Shown here piece after piece: positions 62,170-64,000 of a stretch of DNA of 64,000 bases. The stretch is from Lachnotalea sp. AF33-28 (GTDB lineage Bacteria; Bacillota; Clostridia; Lachnospirales; Lachnospiraceae). The notes under the pieces are model-generated. The model was not told the DNA's origin. It saw only the letters and a list, made by a program, of their open reading frames with translations, and did no database searches. How positions within the stretch are numbered: the first letter of the stretch is position 1; each line of letters begins with the position of its first letter. The stretch lies in contig NZ_QUEE01000003.1 of NCBI RefSeq assembly GCF_003477885.1, positions 372,001 to 436,000 of the forward strand, written 5' to 3'. The position numbers were made by a program, and so were the translations under genes.

Positions 62170-62305
62170 TTTCATGCCGTCGGCCGCAGGCTTATGTCTC
62201 GGCTTACTCTGCCTATCACCGGCCGCGGTCTGATGTCCCGGCTTTCTCTTCTCATGTCACCGGCTTCAGGCTGATGCTTCCTCATGCCTGGGTCCGTACA
62301 TCGGA
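62170..62305. repeat. Three imperfect tandem repeats in the rhamnosidase/oxidoreductase spacer
   Basis: Units of about 40 bases beginning TCGGCCGCAGGCTTATG, CCGGCCGCGGTCTGATG and CCGGCTTCAGGCTGATG, each followed by a C/T-rich stretch. They fill much of the 62155-62509 gap between divergent genes. No coding function seen. Confidence 0.5.
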
Positions 62306-62441
62306 CCGCAGCTTTATCATGCCTGCTGCCGCCGCAGATGTTTATGTCCTGTCAGACTTAATATACCGAATAACCTGCCTGCACACAAGCGACGGTCTTG
62401 ACTACCTATGTGTCCGTTTTTTACCTTTTGTGCCGGGATGC

Positions 62442-62469
62442 TTTACACCTGCGCACGGCCTGATAGAAT
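62442..62469 (+). promoter_or_regulatory. Probable promoter of the rhamnosidase gene
   Basis: TTTACA (62442-62447) and TAGAAT (62464-62469) are 16 bases apart, 40 bases before the ATG. Confidence 0.5.
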
Positions 62470-62509
62470 AGATTTATCAAATGAAGTCAACGAAAGGAAC
62501 CGTACATTT

Positions 62510-64000
62510 ATGAGTGCTGACACATACTACCCATCCTCAGAAGACGTCTGCTTTGCCGGCTGTCATTTCATCTGTAATCCGGATATCCCGGAGGAGGCCG
62601 CGCCTTTTTTCCGCAAACGTTTTGCGCTGGACTCGCCCGCAAAGAAGGCCGTGGTACATCTGTGCGGACTGGGCTATCATGAACTCTATGTAAACCGCAC
62701 AAAAGCGGACGGCAGTCTGCTCACCCCACCCCAGACGCTCTATGACAAGAGCGCGTACTATCGTTCTTACGATATCACCGGCCTGCTGGTGCCAGGTGAA
62801 AATGTGCTCATCGTTCTGCTGGGAAACGGGCTGTATAACTGCTTTGACGGCATGGCCTGGTATTTCGACACCGCGCCCTGGCGGGATCGGCCAAAATTGA
62901 TAATGCGATGCAGCATCGAAACCGAATCCGGCAAAAGCATCGTCTTAAGAAGCGGACGTGACTTTGAAACCGGACAGAGCCGCATCCTTTACAACATGCT
63001 CTTCGGCGGAGAAACTGCGGATTTTACGGTCCCTGCCGCCGAAGATGCACCTGCCGTAACGGCCGCACTGACTAAATGTCCCGGCGGACTGTTAAAGCCG
63101 TTTACAGGACCGTCCGTGGAGGAATCCGATCCTCTGCCGCCCGCTGCGGTCATTCAGCTCTCCGATCACCGTTGGCTGTACGATTTCGGCATTAACCGGG
63201 CCGGCTGGGTGCATGTGAACGCCGCCGCTCCCTGTCCGGCGCGCCTGGTTCTCCGCTACGGAGAGCAGCTGAAGGATGACGGCAGCCTGGATACCTCCAA
63301 TATTGACCTGTATACCCAAAAGAGACGCTTTCAGACGGATGAATATATACTGGATGAGCATCACAGTATCACTGACGCGCGGCCGCACTTCACCTATCAC
63401 GGCTTCCGCTATGTGGAGGCATGCGTTGAACAGGGGGAGTTATCCTCTCTCTCGCTCACGGCGTACGCGGTGCACAGCAAAACGGATCGAATCGGCGGTT
63501 TTTCCTGTTCCGACAAAACCGTAAACCGCATCTTTTCCATGGCAGAGACAGCCACCCTCTCCAATCTGGTCAATGTGCCCACGGACTGCCCGCAGAGAGA
63601 AAAAAACGGCTGGACCGGCGACGCCTCCCTCTCCGCGGAACAGATGTGCCTGCAGTTTGACGTCAGCGGGCTTTTCACGCGATGGCTGCGGGATCTTCGG
63701 AACGCGCAGCGCCCTTCTGGCCAGCTGCCCGGCATCGTTCCCAGCCATTGGTTCGGCTATAACTGGGGAAGCGGCCCGGTCTGGGACAGCGCACTGTTTG
63801 AACTGCCCTATGAAATCTACCGCTGCCAGAATGATCCCGCGCCCCTTAAGGAAAACTACGGTGCGATGAAAAAATACCTGTCCTTCCTGGAAACCATGGC
63901 GGAGGATTCCATCGTATCCTTCGGTCTGGGCGACTGGTGCGCTCCCTTTGCGGATACGAAAGGAATCGCCTGTCCCACTGCAGTCACAGATACCGCTTAC
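62510..64000 (+). CDS. GH78 alpha-L-rhamnosidase, C-terminal part cut by window edge
   Basis: 497 codons are present, with the frame open at the window end. N-terminal beta domains (HLCGLGYHELYVNRTK, YDITGLLVPGENVL) are followed by the start of the (alpha/alpha)6 barrel with the diagnostic VPTDCPQREKNGWTGDA (catalytic acid region). Releases terminal L-rhamnose from plant glycosides such as flavonoids or from pectin. No signal peptide, so it acts inside the cell. AAAGGA lies 11 bases before the ATG. It is divergent from the oxidoreductase operon, which suggests joint use in plant glycoside breakdown. Confidence 0.92.
   Translation, partial: MSADTYYPSSEDVCFAGCHFICNPDIPEEAAPFFRKRFALDSPAKKAVVHLCGLGYHELYVNRTKADGSLLTPPQTLYDKSAYYRSYDITGLLVPGENVLIVLLGNGLYNCFDGMAWYFDTAPWRDRPKLIMRCSIETESGKSIVLRSGRDFETGQSRILYNMLFGGETADFTVPAAEDAPAVTAALTKCPGGLLKPFTGPSVEESDPLPPAAVIQLSDHRWLYDFGINRAGWVHVNAAAPCPARLVLRYGEQLKDDGSLDTSNIDLYTQKRRFQTDEYILDEHHSITDARPHFTYHGFRYVEACVEQGELSSLSLTAYAVHSKTDRIGGFSCSDKTVNRIFSMAETATLSNLVNVPTDCPQREKNGWTGDASLSAEQMCLQFDVSGLFTRWLRDLRNAQRPSGQLPGIVPSHWFGYNWGSGPVWDSALFELPYEIYRCQNDPAPLKENYGAMKKYLSFLETMAEDSIVSFGLGDWCAPFADTKGIACPTAVTDTAY

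Noticed and set aside
62170..62305. CRISPR-like array in the rhamnosidase spacer
   Set aside because: Only three degenerate units adjoining one another, without unique spacers.
1..64000. CRISPR arrays, rRNA, tRNA genes, prophage modules
   Set aside because: No regularly spaced repeats, no recognisable tRNA or rRNA sequence and no phage structural genes were seen on reading through; only the T-box leaders relate to tRNA.

Overview
The window looks like a chromosomal segment from an anaerobic, endospore-forming Firmicute of the Lachnospiraceae/Clostridia type. This is inferred from gene content, without any database search. The pointers are spore genes (a SipL-like SPOCS/LysM protein, SpoIID next to a SpoIIQ-like protein, a CotS-like kinase), PerR with two rubrerythrins, T-box leaders on proS and ileS, strong GGAGG ribosome binding sites with frequent GTG/TTG starts, and many glycan-degrading enzymes. 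No rRNA, tRNA, CRISPR array or intact transposase was seen.

Layout. 1-6.7 kb: type III glutamine synthetase (cut by the window edge), a class B sortase, class II fructose-bisphosphate aldolase, and a MerR/TipAS-GntR-ABC operon whose ATPase has lost its second half. 7-11 kb: a MATE exporter, then PerR, reverse rubrerythrin and rubrerythrin with matching PerR-like boxes. 11-18.7 kb: LacI regulator, GH38-like protein, NagA, HlyIII, AraC/GyrI and GIY-YIG proteins. 19-32.6 kb: SipL, a GH3 glycosidase, nrdEF behind a pair of NrdR boxes, a PrcB-like lipoprotein, DMT and MATE transporters, phosphoglucomutase and an Rpn-type nuclease. 33-43 kb: CotS-like kinase, CCA-adding enzyme, a broken Nudix gene, proS, a DJ-1 protein, CYTH phosphatase, Crp/Fnr, a GH99-like protein, spoIIQ and spoIID. 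43-53 kb: GH38 alpha-mannosidase, ROK regulator, glycogen phosphorylase, ileS. 53.5-64 kb: response regulator, histidine kinase and AraC regulator, then a sugar phosphate isomerase-like protein and three Gfo/Idh/MocA oxidoreductases divergent from a GH78 alpha-rhamnosidase (cut by the window edge).

The genes point to a glycan and plant-glycoside forager: rhamnosidase, mannosidase and beta-glycosidase release sugars; NagA, phosphoglucomutase, aldolase and glycogen phosphorylase process them. The oxidoreductase/isomerase cluster could carry out oxidative (3-keto) cleavage of glycosides; this is inference.

The most unusual material lies between genes. (1) A family of roughly 200-bp, almost fully palindromic MITE-like elements has three long copies, a 45-bp miniature and several fragments. 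Four insertions have target duplications of about 8 bp or close to it, the arms change in concert, and the elements supply the last codons of two genes. (2) Three further families of short hairpin elements sit in the same orientation in front of downstream genes, two of them directly upstream of ribosome binding sites. (3) A 17-bp hairpin covers the spoIID ribosome binding site next to a sigma-E-like -10 sequence. Two genes also carry clean internal deletions.
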